Origin: Symsagittifera roscoffensis
Taxonomy: Eukaryota; Xenacoelomorpha; Acoela; Convolutidae
Assembly (NCBI RefSeq): GCF_963678635.1
Contig: NC_087065.1
Location: 47,866,381-47,930,380, forward strand
Direction of reading: 5' to 3'
Length of the DNA stretch: 64,000 nucleotides
In this document: in pieces, positions 54,162 to 64,000 of the stretch
Position numbering within the stretch: position 1 is the stretch's first letter
Layout of the letters: each line of letters opens with the position of its first letter
Notes under the pieces: generated by a model
Seen by the model: the letters and a program-made list of their open reading frames with translations, nothing else
Databases searched by the model: none
Told to the model about the DNA's origin: nothing
Program-made: the position numbers and the translations under genes

Positions 54162-54850
54162 ACGGTGAAGTTCATCGTATTCTGGGTATGTTGGTGAAGA
54201 AGGGTGAAAACTCTTGGCATATATCTCAAGCAAAGCTCGCTGACGGCGTCTTCAATTGCGACCTCTATGCAGTCATCCAAGCCAGTAATTACGCCTCTAG
54301 AGGTAAAGATTGACAATCGTTGTGATCCGCACGGTGATATTAAGCCGTATTAAGCGTTGCTTGGGGCGTTGATGTGTTTGATGACTGCCTCGAGACCTGA
54401 TCTCGCATTCTCTGTGAGTTGGCTAGCGCAATCCTTGTGCTCTTCCTCTGCAACACACTGGTCGGAATGCAAAAGGATTCTCTGATAGCTGCGTGGAGCC
54501 TGTTCGGTCGGTCTTAAGTTCAAAAAGGCGAAGGGACCGGTTTCGCTGGTAGTATCCAGTGTCGAGTTTGGCAAAAAACTCCGAAGATCGTTCTTCAACA
54601 GGTGTCTATTATTTTTTGTTTTCGGGTTGTCTTGTATGTTGGCGTAGCCGCAAACAACGTTCTATGGCGCGCAGTTCGACTAAAGGGGAGTATTTTGCCC
54701 TTTCTGATTATATTCAGAAAGCGATCTGGCTGAAATCTATTTTTCACGATTTGGGATTTCAAATATCTCCAGTTGTAGTCTACGAGGGCAACCTTGGTGC
54801 AATGGAACTGCGCAGAAACCCAAAGTTTCATAATAAAAAAAGCGTCTCAT
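54162..54850 (+). pseudogene. Copia RT end and RNase H, unit 2
   Basis: Near-identical to 51417-52110, with RNase H at 54559-54852. One notable difference is Gln for Glu in GFQISPVV. Confidence 0.8.
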
Positions 54851-55249
54851 AAAAAAACTGAGTAGTTTGTCGTATTCTGGGTATGTTGGTGAAGAAGGGT
54901 GAAAACTCTTGGTATATATCTCAAGCATTTTCTTCAGCCATTGTTGAAAACGGTTGTTGTGCAGTATTTAATTCTAATAAAGATAATCAACTTGATCTTG
55001 CAAAGTTAATAAAAAGAGTGTTTATCAAGATTATCCAAGGGTCACAGACTGTTCCAAGGTCAGCACCTGCTAAAAGATTAATAAGCACCACGAATGACAG
55101 ATGATTGACAGCTTGCAATTTGAACTAAATAACACTATACGACCTTTCCCCTTTAATAGATGAAACTTTAGATCACTGAAAATTTAACGACAACATGTTG
55201 ATTAAGAATTACTGATAAGATAAATACTGAGTGCTTGTTTAAAGAATGA

Positions 55250-55627
55250 TTAACAACTTTTCTGACAACGGTTTTTATCAACTACAAAATCACTTAGCAG
55301 TGATGGCGTGTTCTTTGGTTTTGCCTTTATGGCCACCTCCAATTTCCTAAGCACAACCCCTTTATTTAAAGTCAACGTATGAGCGCTTTCTGCTTTAACT
55401 TTCGAATGAAGCTGTCTATACCTTTTTAGTTTGCGGTTTCCAGTTCGCTGGAATATCAATCCAGAAGGTCCTGGTTGTTCACTGGGGCCCGCGGATTTCA
55501 GAATTGAGGGTTCATTGTCTTGGTTGGCTGATTTTTCATGGGTCAGCCGGCGCGCGTGGCTCCTGTGGTTTATGTCGTACGCTAAATCCAATCGTATGGC
55601 CCAGTTTGTGTCTGCAGGGTGTGGCAT
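55250..55627 (-). pseudogene. gypsy-3 pol C-terminus, unit 3
   Basis: Continues the integrase tail (RRLTHEKSANQDNEPSI, then LKRYRQLHSKVKAESAHTLT) and ends in LRKLEVAIKAKPKNTPSLL, unlike unit 1. The VAIKAK end resembles pol ends of related elements and may be the older form. Confidence 0.55.
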
Positions 55628-55779
55628 ATCGTTTGCATTTGGGTCGGCGTCATCTAAACAAGCGTTTTTCGTTTTTATAACCCGCGACCAATCCAGATTT
55701 TGCAGAGATGGTTTTTTAGTAACGTTTCGTAAGACCGTGTTCGCTTCTTGTCCATGGTGCGCCTCGAATGGCGAGATTT

Positions 55780-56388
55780 TTAATGTTGCATTCTTCGAAA
55801 ATCTGAGGGCGCCAATTCTTCGATAATTTTTTCTAAGGGTTCGGGGTGTTTTTCTTGGACAAACGTCAGAATGAAATTTTTAAGACTATCGATGGTGCGC
55901 TCCACGCACCCAGTTGCCCGGTGATCATTAACAGTTGATTTTAAGATTTCAATACCCTCCCCATTACAGAATGCTTTAATCTCATTTGACATAAAACTCG
56001 TTCCCTGATCCGCGTGAATTTTACTTGGCACTCCATGATTTGTTATATAAATTTTTAAAAACTTCAGTATTTTATCAGATTGATTATTTCCACAGACCAT
56101 TGCCGATGGCCAACGAGAAAACTGATCAACCGCCACTATCACATATTTCCGGGATTCATTTAAGTAGTTAATGGGCCCCCAAAAATCTAGTTGAACTTGT
56201 TCATTTGGTTCCTTCAGTTCAGGTATATTTCCAAGCTGATTTTTTCTTAAGATCGTTTTTAAGTTCTTACCGGCGGCGGTGCATTCGGGACAGTCCTCAG
56301 CTATTGAAGCTATTGATCGGTAAATATACGGGTACCAAATATCTTTTGCCGCATCAAACATATTGGTTTTTTCCGTGATGGTATGCAT
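55780..56388 (-). pseudogene. gypsy-3 integrase, unit 3 (truncated frame)
   Basis: A 202-residue frame with CPEC, QLDFWGP, HADQGTSF and GCVERTIDSLKN, so the whole D,D-35-E core is present. A small deletion near 55815 shifts the frame and separates it from the C-terminal tail. Differences from unit 1 are few. Confidence 0.8.
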
Positions 56389-56446
56389 GAATTCTATTGT
56401 TAATTGCAGTTTGTAAGTTCATGGGTATTACGAGTTTTTCATCCAT

Positions 56447-57332
56447 CTACACTACGTTCTCCTTTACCGAAAAGTCGTTAACAAAGTGAGAATAATAACG
56501 GTTCATAGCATTAATTTTATCATGATTGCTAGGATCCTGTGAAACTATAAGGTCGCGAATTGCGCTCAAGTGGGGGTCAGAAACATAATTGGACTCAATA
56601 AACTTTAGATTAAACAAATCAGGTAAAGAAGTGATTTTATTAACGATCTTGCAATTCCGAGGGATAATTGACACACATTTTGCATTGGGATCCACGGGTG
56701 GTAATGTTTCACCTTTGAATGCCGAGGGTAACGAAAGGGTAGTATTTGTACGAACTGATTTTGTTTCTTCAGTAATAGCTTCCAAGGATACGGTGTTCTG
56801 TGTTAATTCTTCAATTTCATCACTGCTGCTGTTTAGACTTGGGTGTTGCTGTAAGAATTTCTGCCATTTCCGGATATTTTTATCCATTTCGATTCGAGAT
56901 TCTGAGTTTTTAGATGTATTTGAGAGATTTGAACAACTTTCTTTTGATTGAATAATTTTCCGCGTATACAACTAATTTTCCGCGTATATTGCCTAGCCGT
57001 CGGTTCAAGCCATGTGTTCGATTTTGATTGGTCGATTCCCGCTCACATGGTTTTCCGCTCTCTACCGGTTCATTTCGTGTCAAAACTTTCAACCTTTTTA
57101 TAGGTTGTTTACTTTCCGCTTTGATATGCGGTCCCTTGGATTGATAATTGGAGGATTTGTATCCCCTGGATGCATTATTCTCATTGAACTCGAGAGCGGC
57201 ACGAATTAGGTTGATCTTTGGCACAGTAAACATATTATCGTACGTACTAATTGGCACTGCTTCATTATATGGGTGACGGGATAAGTAGTCTGCTAGCCCA
57301 ATTTTCGCCCCTGGTTTGTGTTCAAAAATCAA
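56447..57332 (-). pseudogene. gypsy-3 RNase H end and linker, unit 3
   Basis: The frame at 56910-57332 begins with FEHKPGAKIGLADYLSRHP, the conserved end of RNase H/connection in this group. The next frame (56447-56971) carries the linker to integrase and YVSDPHLSAIRDLIVSQDPS. A short tandem of 'aattttccgcgtata' near 56955-56990 lies at the frame change. Confidence 0.75.
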
Positions 57333-57401
57333 AGGGAATGAGCCGATCTAACCAACGCGTCAAACGGCTAAACATCGTCTTGTTTTTCTTATTATTACCC
57401 T

Positions 57402-57683
57402 TCAAAAGATTAACGCTTTGTGATCGGTCACGATTAAAAAATTCCGTCCCAATATATAATTTCCAAAATATTCAGCCCCCCACACGACTGCCAACATTTC
57501 CAATTCATTTGTTGAATAATTCTTTTCAGCTTCGTTAAGGTATCTTGAAGCAAAAGAAATCGGTCTCCACCCCTCCGGTCCTAATTGTTCAAGTACGGCA
57601 CCGAGCCTGTTATTACTTGCGTCGCGCACTATCCGAATATCCTTGTGGATATCGAAACGTCGCAATTCAACAATGTTAAACAC
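57402..57683 (-). pseudogene. gypsy-3 RNase H, unit 3
   Basis: A 93-residue frame with IRIVRDASNNRLGAVLEQ, RYLNEAEKNYSTNELEML and VTDHKALIF. It stops early because of a local rearrangement near 57400. It is separated from RT by the same A-run frame change as unit 1. Confidence 0.8.
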
Positions 57684-58591
57684 TTACTTTTTTTTAGATT
57701 ATCAAACGCGTTCTGGCATTCGGAAGTCCAAATGTATTCATTACTTTTACTTAATATTGGTCGCAACGGCGCGGATGATTCAGCTAATGCTGGCAGATAC
57801 TTGTAGAGACTGTGTATTGACCCCATGAACGATTTGAGTTGCGTCAGGGTCCGCGGCGGCGTTAATGCTTTTATCGGTTCTGTTTTCCGTACCAAGGGAG
57901 TTATTCCGGTAGATGTTATCTTGTGGCCTAGCCACTCGCATTCCCGTTGTGCGAACTTGCATTTTGATAGTTTTAGAGACATATTTTCCTGATCCAGTTT
58001 TTTTAGAATTTTCTCTACCGTTGCTATATGATCGATCGCGGTTCCCTTGGATAGAACATAAATATCGTCGATGAACGCATGCGCCTGCGGATATTCCGCA
58101 AAGATACAATCAATTGCGCGCTCGAATTCCGCTGGCATCGTTGTCAAACCATAGAATCCGGTCTTGAACTGGTACGTTCCCGTCGATTGACCTCCGATGA
58201 GAGAAAAATTACATTGTACACTCGCTTCAGCGCTCTCAGGCAATTGACCATACGCATATGTTAGATTTATCGTTGTAAAAATTAAGTCCCCCGATCTTTT
58301 CTCGCTAATCGTTTGTCCTACTGTGTCCATTAGTTTTTCAATATTCGGCATTTGGTATTTGTTCTTATGCAGTTGTTTATTTAATTCCCTGGACTCGAGC
58401 GCTAGTTTTACAGACCCATCTTTCTTTACTGTTATTACGATTGGAGACACAAAATATTTGTCCGAGCATTCCTTCAGTTTTTCGACATGACCTTGTTTCA
58501 GTAGTTTATCGATTTCAGTATCCACATTTCTTGCAATGAAATGAAATGGGAACTCGTCGTCCCTTTTGTTGTACTGGAATGAAGTTTTCAA
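57629..58591 (-). CDS. gypsy-3 reverse transcriptase, unit 3
   Basis: A 320-residue open frame. It holds IDKLLKQGHVEKLKECSDKY (about 27-46), VSPIVITVKKDGSVKLAL (48-65), TINLTYAYGQLP (107-118), FKTGFYGLTTMPAEFERAI (142-160), HAFIDDIYVLSKGT (171-184) with the DD pair intact, LGHKITSTGITP, and LKSFMGSIHSLYKYLP. In motif A the catalytic Asp is Asn (N109, INL for the usual LDL), so polymerase activity is not expected despite the open frame. The last few residues are a frameshifted reading of the start of RNase H. Confidence 0.85.
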   Translation of the reverse strand: MKTSFQYNKRDDEFPFHFIARNVDTEIDKLLKQGHVEKLKECSDKYFVSPIVITVKKDGSVKLALESRELNKQLHKNKYQMPNIEKLMDTVGQTISEKRSGDLIFTTINLTYAYGQLPESAEASVQCNFSLIGGQSTGTYQFKTGFYGLTTMPAEFERAIDCIFAEYPQAHAFIDDIYVLSKGTAIDHIATVEKILKKLDQENMSLKLSKCKFAQRECEWLGHKITSTGITPLVRKTEPIKALTPPRTLTQLKSFMGSIHSLYKYLPALAESSAPLRPILSKSNEYIWTSECQNAFDNLKKSKCLTLLNCDVSISTRIFG

Positions 58592-58886
58592 AAAATTCAG
58601 CTTGTAATTTATAATTTCTTATTTTTCCTACCCTATTGAAAAGGTTTGAAAACTGCTTACTGAAATAGGTTTGCCACGAGTCCAACTCCCCCTCTGGCAC
58701 CGATGGTTCCGAATCCACTTCTTCGATGGACATTATCTGGTCCCCTGGTGGTGATTGTTGCACCAACTGTAGTCCGAGCTGAGGCATCAAGTCTTTTCCA
58801 ATTATCGATGGGCGATTTCCTCCTATGACTCTAGCGTTTATCTTGCAGTCATTGGATTCTAACGTGACAGCCATCGCTCCAATCAT
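58515..58886 (-). pseudogene. gypsy-3 protease region, unit 3
   Basis: Nearly identical to the unit 1 frame (IGKDLMPQLGLQLVQQ). Again no D-S/T-G motif is seen upstream, between the gag stop at 58977 and this frame. Confidence 0.55.
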
Positions 58887-58976
58887 CTGCAGTGGAAATT
58901 TTCACATAATCCCGAAATGCATTGTCCTCCTCCGAGAGGGTATCCAGTTTTATCCCCGAAGCACCCAGGGTTCTTC

Positions 58977-60131
58977 TCAGTTCACCGATGGTGAAAATTG
59001 AAATCGGGGAACGCGAGTAGTTTTTCCATTTATTTTAATCGGCAACTGTGCCCCAGCGATTTTCAATTCCGTGGATCGTTTGTGTTTTATTGCCATTACC
59101 ATATAATCCCCATCTAAACTGCTCGAGTCCCACGAGTGTACCACTGGATTTTTGTTTACCCATCCAATGGAACTTACATGCTGGGACGCTTCTTCGTCCG
59201 CTGAATTCTTCAAGTGTGTCTCATCAACATTCTCACGTATCATTCCGACTGCTCTCCGTCCTCGCTGATTTCCGCGCTTCCCTCTACAGGTACGTTCGTA
59301 ATGTCCACTTTTATGACAAATATTACACGTAACTCCTTTTGCCGCACATCTATCCAAATGTTCTCTCGTAAAGTTTGGTTGGTCGCAGTTGTAGCATCGG
59401 TTGTTTTGAAACAAATTTCCACCTCGGTTCGAGCCTCGCCCTTGATATGAACCTCTGCCTCGTGTGCGATTATTGCAGTATCCTCCACGGATCGTTCCAA
59501 CCGGTTCTGATTTAATCTGAATCCAACCGCCTGAAGCTGATCCTTGGGTTCCCATATCCCGTGGCGACATAGGATGTGGCATATTTTTACCCCGCTCGTA
59601 CGAGAGGGCTATCCGATAAACCTCTTCCGGTGTTTTTGTTGACCTGCACAGTTCTTTTTGTGGTTCACGGTTATTCATATTGACAATGAATACATCCCTT
59701 AGTATACGATCCTCCAACACTCCAAAATTGCATCGCGCTGCCAATCCGCTCAGTACGGAATGGAATTGCTCCAAAGTTTCATTGATGAATTGTTTCCGAG
59801 AGAGAAGCTGATATATCTCGTATGTCTCGTTCCTTTCGTTCTTGAATTCCGTTTCCAGTACGTCTATCATCCTTGGGTAACGAACCGTCGAGAGATCTAG
59901 ATGCGGTCGTCTTTTGTGAAGTTCGTCTTGTCCTTTTTCTCCCAGGCAGAAATACAATTTTGAGATCAGAACTTGTTCTGATTCCAGTCGATTCTTCCCA
60001 TCCAGTTCCTCGGGCAAAGCGATAACTTGAGCTGCAGTGAGAGTCGCTGCGTAATAGTAATTTTTCGGATTAATTGAATGCTTAGCCACCATCCCCCATT
60101 GGAATCTGTTGATCCAGAATTCCCACATCAT
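58977..60131 (-). CDS. gypsy-3 gag, unit 3 (intact frame)
   Basis: A 384-residue frame from an ATG 83 bases inside the upstream LTR. The capsid part is alpha-helical (KNYYYAATLTAAQVIALP, YEIYQLLSRKQFINETLEQF). Near residues 205-243 lies a Gly/Arg-rich linker (RGGYCNNRTRGRGSYQGRG), then two zinc knuckles at about 245-281: CYNCDQPNFTREHLDRC (C-x2-C-x8-H-x3-C) and CNICHKSGHYERTC (C-x2-C-x4-H-x4-C). It binds and packages element RNA. The frame ends in RFQFSPSVN, just where the protease should begin. It is the best-preserved element gene in the window. Confidence 0.85.
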   Translation of the reverse strand: MMWEFWINRFQWGMVAKHSINPKNYYYAATLTAAQVIALPEELDGKNRLESEQVLISKLYFCLGEKGQDELHKRRPHLDLSTVRYPRMIDVLETEFKNERNETYEIYQLLSRKQFINETLEQFHSVLSGLAARCNFGVLEDRILRDVFIVNMNNREPQKELCRSTKTPEEVYRIALSYERGKNMPHPMSPRDMGTQGSASGGWIQIKSEPVGTIRGGYCNNRTRGRGSYQGRGSNRGGNLFQNNRCYNCDQPNFTREHLDRCAAKGVTCNICHKSGHYERTCRGKRGNQRGRRAVGMIRENVDETHLKNSADEEASQHVSSIGWVNKNPVVHSWDSSSLDGDYMVMAIKHKRSTELKIAGAQLPIKINGKTTRVPRFQFSPSVN

Positions 60132-60213
60132 AGGTGGTTCAGTACATTTTGCTGGCCAAAATTCTGTAATGCCCAGTGGATTCTTCCCCCACCTGAGACT
60201 GCTGACTGCGCCA

Positions 60214-60416
60214 TGTTGAAAACGGTTGTTGTGCAGTATTTAATTCCAATAATGATAATCAACTTGATCTTGCAAAGTTAACAAAAAGAGTGACTATCAA
60301 GGTTATCCAAGGGTGACAGACTGTTCCAAGGACAGCACCTGCTAATAGATTAATAAGCACCACGAATGACAGTTGATTGACAGCTTGCATTTTGAACTAA
60401 ATAACACTTAACGACA
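60214..60416 (-). repeat. gypsy-3 LTR (5'), unit 3
   Basis: Practically identical to 51214-51416, exactly 9000 bases away, and followed by the same TGGCGCAGTC start of internal sequence in the element direction. Confidence 0.75.
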
Positions 60417-61104
60417 ACGGTGAAGTTCATCGTATTCTGGGTATGTTGGTGAAGAAGGGTGAAAACTCTTGGCATATATCTCAAGCAAAGCTCGCTGACG
60501 GCGTCTTCAATTGCGACCTCTATGCAGTCATCCAAGCCAGTAATTACGCCTCTAGAGGTAAAGATTGACAATCGTTGTGATCCGCACGGTGATATTAAGC
60601 CGTATTAAGCGTTGCTTGGGTCGTTGATGTGTTTGATGACTGCCTCGAGACCTGATCTCGCATTCTCTGTGAGTTGGCTAGCGCAATCCTTGTGCTCTTC
60701 CTCTGCAACACACTGGTCGGAATGCAAAAGGATTCTCTGATAGCTGCGTGGAGCCTGTTCGGTCGGTCTTAAGTTCAAAAAGGCGAAGGGATCGGTTTCG
60801 CTGGTAGTATCCAGTGTCGAGTTTGGCAAAAAACTCCGAAGATCGTTCTTCAACAGGTGTCTACTATTTTTTGTTTTCGGGTTGTCTTGTATGTTGGCGT
60901 AGCCGCAAACAACGTTCTATGGCGCGCAGTTCGACTAAAGGGGAGTATTTTGCCCTTTCTGATTATATTCAGAAAGCGATCTGGCTGAAATCTATTTTTC
61001 ACGATCTGGGATTTGAAATATCTCCAGTTGTAGTCTACGAGGGCAACCTTGGTGCAATGGAACTGCGCAGAAACCCAAAGTTTCATAATCAAAAAAGCGT
61101 CTCA
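60417..61104 (+). pseudogene. Copia RT end and RNase H, unit 3
   Basis: Same as 51417-52110 with only a few base changes. The RNase H frame reads on past NPKFHN into flanking DNA to 61326 because the duplication junction is absent here. Confidence 0.8.
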
Positions 61105-63060
61105 AAAAAACTAAATAAAAAAAACCCAATCCCAATGATTTTTTCATCCTACCTGTTCATATCAAACAGGATTTCTATAAAACTGAATAAATTGGATAAA
61201 TTTAAATCTCATTCAAAACCTGAAGAATCTCATTTTTCTTCAAAATCAATAGAAAAAAGGTTCTTCCACCCCCCCCCCCCCCCCACCCAGCGCCCACCTC
61301 ACTTAAGCATCAATTTTCTGGCGTAACGAGAGCTTTTACAAAGTTAGATGAGAAAAATAAATACGTTTGTCATAGCCAAGTTAGTCCGCATGCCAAAGTT
61401 AGTTAGACTCGGACAATGAGAACAGAGAAATTACTAGTGAACATTCGCAAAGGGGGGAAAGAAAAAGAGCCAAAAAAGAGCCAATTTTTGTTTACAGCCA
61501 AAGTGAAACGTAGATTTTAGAGTGAAACGTAATGATCATTGCTGTTTGGAACAATTGTTTTTCTGTAATTTTGAGGTGGAGTGTGCGTCTCAATTTTTGT
61601 ATTATTGGTTGGTTTTAACACTTTTCATTTGAACAGGGTTCATTCAAGTTTCTTAGCGTGATTAAATATCCTTAAATGAACAATCACCCAAATTACTTGA
61701 CAAACCAAAATGAATTTGCGTCAACAAAAAAGCACCAAATTAAATATACCATTAGATTTCTGGTGACATTTCAACCGGATCAAAAGTTAAGTGTTTTAAA
61801 ACTTCTGAATGGAAACTTTCATTAGGTCACGGTAAACTTTTACTTTCAAGCTCAGGGTTTAGTAGACGTTGTTTGAAACAATTTCGTCCAAAAAAATTAA
61901 TTAAAAGGTCAAAGTTCGCATGGAAAATAACCATTGGCAGTTGAAAAAAAAAACTTCCGCCTAACCAAAAACCGTGCTGCTATGCCAACTTAAAACCCCG
62001 TATTTTTAATTTTGCCCTGGCATTGTTCTTTCATTATTTGTGCTAGATACTGTTTCTCAAGCACAAAAACTCAAAAAAAACATATGCATTTGAGGCAAAG
62101 TTCAAGCAGAACATACTCCGTCTTGTTTTTGCGAAAACTGAACAGCCTTTACCGAGTATTGAGAAGTGTAACTATGACTTTGCTTAGGAGTTTCCACAGC
62201 GATCAAGCTTGGTTCCCCAAAATGCATTTTCTGGTACCTCATAAATCACTGTGTTTATGAGCGCTCATAATTTGTTTTTGTGTTTTGCCAGCAAATCTAG
62301 AGTTTGTTCCAAGTTACGTTTTTGTTCAGTTTTTTAAATAAAATTTAAAACAATGAACATAGAGTTATGAAATATTTGGCCGGTCAGTCAATATGGAGAA
62401 ATATATATGCTCAAATCGGGATCAGATCTGGTTAACAGTCACTCTATAAGGAGACTGGGAAATAAACTCTACAGCTGCAAAAACAACAAATTCAACGTGA
62501 TTGACTCTCTGTTTTCTTGTTGTAAATTTTTTGTTTCATTTTTTTTCAAATTTCCGGAGCCGAAAATTATTTGTTTCTCGATTATTTGCACTGATCATTT
62601 TCGTACAGGCCTAAAGCAGTCATGAGTGCAGAATTCAACACAAAGACCTTATGTGGCTATTTGTGGTAATTTTTTGAGGAATAGACGAAGATATAGCAAA
62701 AAACCTTAAGAGAACTTTCTGTCTTTCCAAAACGTAAAGAGTTAAGCAAGTAAAGGTTTGTAAACAATTTTGCAGATTGATTACAAAAATTCGATAATCC
62801 GAGTGAAAACGACCATAAGAGACTTATAATCCAGAAAACGAATGTAAACAGAAATTTGGGCAGAAAAATAGATCTTAGGCGAACATTTTTTACTAACTTC
62901 AGGGTGGTAACAGAAAACAAGCGAGCGGCAATGAACAAAAAAAAATTGGAAGCAGTCTACATTCAAAAATCGATAACCGATAGATTAAAAACAAGTTTTC
63001 ATTGAATTTGTGATGAACAATTTTTAAAATAATCAATCAATTTTGTGCTCGAAGAGACCA
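61105..63060. other. AT-rich flank, no gene seen
   Basis: Contains a run of about 17 C at 61270-61286 and short AT-rich direct repeats, but no frame that looks like protein and no partner repeats within the window. Confidence 0.4.
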
Positions 63061-63063
63061 TCT

Positions 63064-63372
63064 TCAAAACACAGAACACAAAGGAAATTTATAAGCTGGA
63101 CAGTTCAATTTGAAAATTTCGGGCTCGCTGTCTAATTGATGAGGGGTCTGGATGCAGGCCATTTGATGATACATGTCGAATGTATCTATACTTTTTGGTT
63201 TCCACATAGAGTTGTCGGCGCATGCTAGCCGCTTATAACATTGATTTAATCTTCTTATTGTTTGGGTGTGACCATTTCTGCACGTCAAGAAAACGATTGC
63301 AATTTTGAAACCATGATTTAGATAGGCGCAGATCAGGTATTCTAGCTTTTCTACTATGGCCCCTTCAGTCAT
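63064..63372 (-). other. Possible small open frame, unrecognised
   Basis: 102 residues with seven cysteines (for example CRNGHTQTIRRLNQC, then CADNSMW and CPAYKFPLC). The composition is less biased than chance frames nearby. There is no known domain and no clear splice or poly(A) signal. It could be an exon or chance. Confidence 0.2.
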
Positions 63373-64000
63373 AATTTATCGACTTCTTTAATCAAACAAA
63401 TTGTTTGTGCCCGTCATAATTGCAAGTTTCTGAACAACAAAGTTAGAAAGTTGTTTGACCACAATTTCGCAACATAAAGTGGCTACAGTACCACCGGGGC
63501 ATGAAATTGTTACGGTATCCTTTAATTAAACTCCATTTACGAGTAAAGATCCAATAATAGCACGTTTTTTTGTAATTCTTCAGTGTTTGATCGTCAATTT
63601 TGCTCGGTTCAAATTGACACGCTTACGGAGACGATATGTATCATATAATTTCACTCCGATATAATTTCACGATGATGATGAACTTTGGGATAAAATCCTT
63701 AGAAAGGTTTCGAAGGTGTTTTTGGATCAAATTAGCAATCTAAATTCAAACAAAAAAATTGACAAAACGCAACAAAAGACTGAATCGTAAGTAGCACGCA
63801 AGCAATTGACCAAATAACTTTATTTATGAGCGTCAATGCTGTTTTTGAAAAACAAGAAACAAATGTTTCAATTCGTTTTTTTTGAATTTTTGTTTGGGTG
63901 ATCATTTTTTTGAGGAAAGCATATTACCAGCTCTGATATTGTATAAATACCAAGAATTGTTCCATGCACCGCTTTACTATGTACCTAATACGACTTGTAC
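63373..64000. other. No gene seen
   Basis: AT-rich sequence. A short direct repeat 'atataatttcac' occurs twice near 63644 and 63660. Confidence 0.4.

Larger units (their letters stand above)
52126..54870. repeat. Composite unit 2 (gypsy-3 largely deleted)
   Basis: Same borders as units 1 and 3 but only 2.7 kb, because about 4 kb of gypsy-3 pol is missing. Confidence 0.85.
54942..60416 (-). mobile_element. gypsy-3 element, copy 3 (most complete)
   Basis: LTRs at 54942-55192 and 60214-60416. The gag frame is whole and RT is one open frame. RNase H, linker and integrase have frame breaks. About 530 bases of the C-terminal region are missing next to the 3' LTR compared with unit 1. Confidence 0.85.
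54871..61104. repeat. Composite unit 3 (best gypsy-3 copy)
   Basis: Third tandem unit. On the right, at about 61104, it passes into unique sequence without the 'taaaaaaactga' junction, so this is the original right border. Confidence 0.85.

Noticed and set aside
1-64000. tRNA or rRNA genes
   Set aside because: No cloverleaf-like segment with A and B boxes or rRNA stretch was noticed by eye. The TGGCGCAGTC site at the gypsy-3 LTR looks like a tRNA part but is better explained as a primer-binding position.

Overview
The window looks like repeat-dominated nuclear DNA from an invertebrate animal. It has no densely packed long reading frames, no operons and no ribosome-binding sites. It has many decayed LTR retrotransposons of the Ty3/gypsy and Ty1/copia classes, miniature inverted-repeat elements, a fragment of a Polinton/Maverick DNA polymerase, and at least one plausible spliced gene. 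I cannot name the species. Most of the first 42 kb is AT-rich. From about 42.3 to 61.1 kb the DNA is visibly more GC-rich and the reading frames are longer, which fits younger insertions.

Layout. 1-16.25 kb: tandem repeats built from a minus-strand gypsy element (here gypsy-1). An R block (1-2420 and 8899-11340) carries a gag-like frame, and the stretch between holds decayed integrase, reverse transcriptase (RT) and upstream pol sequence. Two shortened 2.45-kb tandem units follow. 16.25-33.9 kb: a head-to-tail array of a plus-strand gypsy element (gypsy-2), with protease, RT, RNase H and integrase remnants separated by LTR-like T segments and X/Y blocks. Two neighbouring units form a further tandem duplication of about 2.7 kb. 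34-42.3 kb: the least repetitive part. It holds an unrecognised coding-like minus-strand frame (34449-35330), two nested inverted-repeat elements (35348-36086), and a probable two-exon minus-strand gene for a small multi-pass membrane protein (exons 40423-40657 and 37055-37329, AATAAA at 37018-37023), whose 3.1-kb intron is filled with repeats. 42.38-61.1 kb: a plus-strand copia element without a protease region. It contains a captured Polinton polymerase fragment and is interrupted by a minus-strand gypsy element (gypsy-3). The interrupted 3' part of copia is present three times in tandem (45380-52125, 52126-54870, 54871-61104). 61.1-64 kb: AT-rich sequence with no convincing gene.

The retroelement parts would once have made gag particles, RT/RNase H and integrase. 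Every copy seen here carries stops, frameshifts or lost catalytic residues. No complete autonomous element was found. The strongest unusual signals are the Polinton polymerase piece inside copia, the triplicated nested copia/gypsy unit, the inverted-repeat element with an 8-bp target duplication, and the phase-compatible exon pair across a repeat-filled intron.
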